Assembly (NCBI GenBank): GCA_905183005.1 | Contig: CAJJDO010000056.1 | Span: 307,296 to 371,295, forward strand | Reading direction: 5' to 3' | DNA from: Paramecium pentaurelia | Taxonomy: Eukaryota > Ciliophora > Oligohymenophorea > Peniculida > Parameciidae | Length of the DNA: 64,000 nt | In this document: positions 63,077 to 64,000 of the stretch, piece after piece | Numbering within the stretch: position 1 is the first letter of the stretch | Layout of the letters: each line of letters begins with the position of its first letter | Program-made: the position numbers and the translations under genes | The notes under the pieces: generated by a model | The model's database searches: none | What the model was told of the DNA's origin: nothing | What the model saw: only the letters and a program-made list of their open reading frames with translations

Positions 63077-64000
63077 AAATCCAAAATCAATTAAAAAGTA
63101 AAAAACAATTCTAAAGTCATAGGAGGAAAAAGAGTCCTAAATCAAGGAAACTAGCTTAAAATTTATAACTTAAGAGCCCTAGATAGTCAGCAGAAGAGCG
63201 CTAGAGGAAGAAGGATCTCTGTCCTCTCTTTTTATAGAGATTAACAATAAATTTCTTTCCTCATTCAGGAGAGATTTAAAAGTAGTAGGAGTAGAAACTC
63301 TCTACTATAAAGATCAGATTGAATTAGATTCCTCAGAACTTGGAATCTAATTTTAATATATCAACAAATGTTTCTGGACCAGTAAATTCATACCACAAAT
63401 AAAAATTCTAGCTCTGATTAGATTATTAGATACTGTAGACAATCCTTGAATAAAATTAATAATAAATCATAAATAAAAAATTTATAAAATGATTTCTTCA
63501 GGCAATTCCCAAAGAGGCTTAATCTTCAAAAATTTTACGTTCTTATTCTAAGAGAATTGAAAAATGGTCTTTACCCATAATAATGACTTAATCCTATCTT
63601 TGCATTAATCTTATGGGGTGGAATTATAATTTATTTATAGTGATTCTAAATAGAAAATCTTTATCCATGCTTAGAAAGATTTATGTAAATTAAATTGAAA
63701 TAATCCCAAGTCAATCGAATTTGTATTCTCTTTAAATTTTTAGAAATTCCTCTATCCTACACTAGAAATATTAATCAACAATAATATCTAAAAAGAAGAA
63801 GAAGCAAAATTTGATTGATAATTTCAAATTAAAGGCTTATCAGGAGATAGATTTAAGAATGAGTTTTACAGATTAGAGAGTATAAAAGTTAGTCTTAATA
63901 CTTCTTTTATCAGGTTTGTATCTTTTATGGATATTAAGAAAAAGTGGAAATAAAATTGTGTGCCCAAAAAGTAAAAGTTCATCAAAAATAATACCCCCCC
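63077..64000 (+). pseudogene. Coding-like island running off the window, unrecognised
   Basis: Begins with a basic, GC-richer stretch (VIGGKRVLNQGNQLKIYNL, DSQQKSARGRRISVL). It shifts frame near 63250 into FRRDLKVVGVETLYYKDQIE and then keeps one frame (first base 63264) to the window end across TGAs at 63447, 63558 and two later. Protein-like pieces continue, such as SGNSQRGLIFKNFTF, SLHQSYGVELQFIYSDSKQ and YRLESIKVSLNTSFIRFVSF. The persistence of one frame over 730 nt argues for a decayed gene. No family recognised. The window closes with a run of seven Cs, with no telomere-like repeat before it. Confidence 0.4.

Noticed and set aside
1..64000. TGA read as Trp or Cys, as in some other ciliates or Euplotes
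   Set aside because: The three intact genes contain no internal TGA, use TGG and TGT/TGC normally, and end with TGA at family-consistent C-termini. Internal TGAs occur only in copies that also have frameshifts or other damage, or that are plainly decayed.
63994..64000. Terminal C run as a telomere
   Set aside because: Paramecium telomeres are mixed CCCCAA/CCCAAA repeats; here there are only seven Cs and no repeats before them.

Overview
The window reads as nuclear DNA of a ciliate very close to Paramecium. Recognisable proteins stay open only if TAA and TAG are read as glutamine and TGA is the sole stop (translation table 6). Introns are 20-32 nt, mostly GTA...TAG. The WD40, pentapeptide, TPR and B-box-like gene families match Paramecium families, and the DNA is extremely AT-rich. 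Standard-code ORFs are therefore nearly all shadows, and every call below comes from re-reading the sequence with the ciliate code. Three protein genes look intact: a 773-aa B-box/TPR protein (14.9-17.7 kb, minus), an 884-aa pentapeptide/WD40 protein (18.8-21.5 kb, minus) and a 494-aa B-box/WD40 protein (49.6-51.1 kb, minus).

Most other coding sequence is broken. There is a TPR pseudogene (4.7-5.6 kb), a reverse-transcriptase relic (9.5-10.5 kb, minus), a Gln-rich astacin-like gene with a mutated HExxH (12.1-14.0 kb, plus) and a WD40 pseudogene (23.2-24.6 kb). There is also a DD34E Tc1/mariner-IS630 transposase relic (about 29.0-30.1 kb, plus), a phospholipid-scramblase-like fragment (36.1-36.5 kb) and two WD40 halves fused head to head (40.4-41.8 kb). 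Further on lie a decayed second copy of the B-box/WD40 gene (44.6-45.5 kb) and a decayed signal-peptide/cysteine-rich surface protein (58.4-59.9 kb, with a possible beta-helix part at 57 kb). Three scattered copies of an unrecognised protein family lie at 28.2, 32.2 and 47.6 kb. Several GC-richer islands look coding but are unrecognised.

The low density of intact genes, the transposon relics and the many decayed paralogues contrast with the compact macronuclear genome known for Paramecium. I infer a germline-limited or otherwise unconstrained region, but the sequence alone does not prove it. Because TGA is rare in this AT-rich DNA, frames of 200-300 codons arise by chance; such ORFs without recognisable features are given low confidence.

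Assembly state matters. Single Ns at 4474, 11853 and 25287 each separate two identical stretches (607, 1051 and 926 bp), best read as unmerged contig overlaps, so the apparent tandem duplications there are probably not real. A run of 843 Ns fills 33638-34480. No rRNA, tRNA, CRISPR array, origin or bacterial-type signal was recognised.
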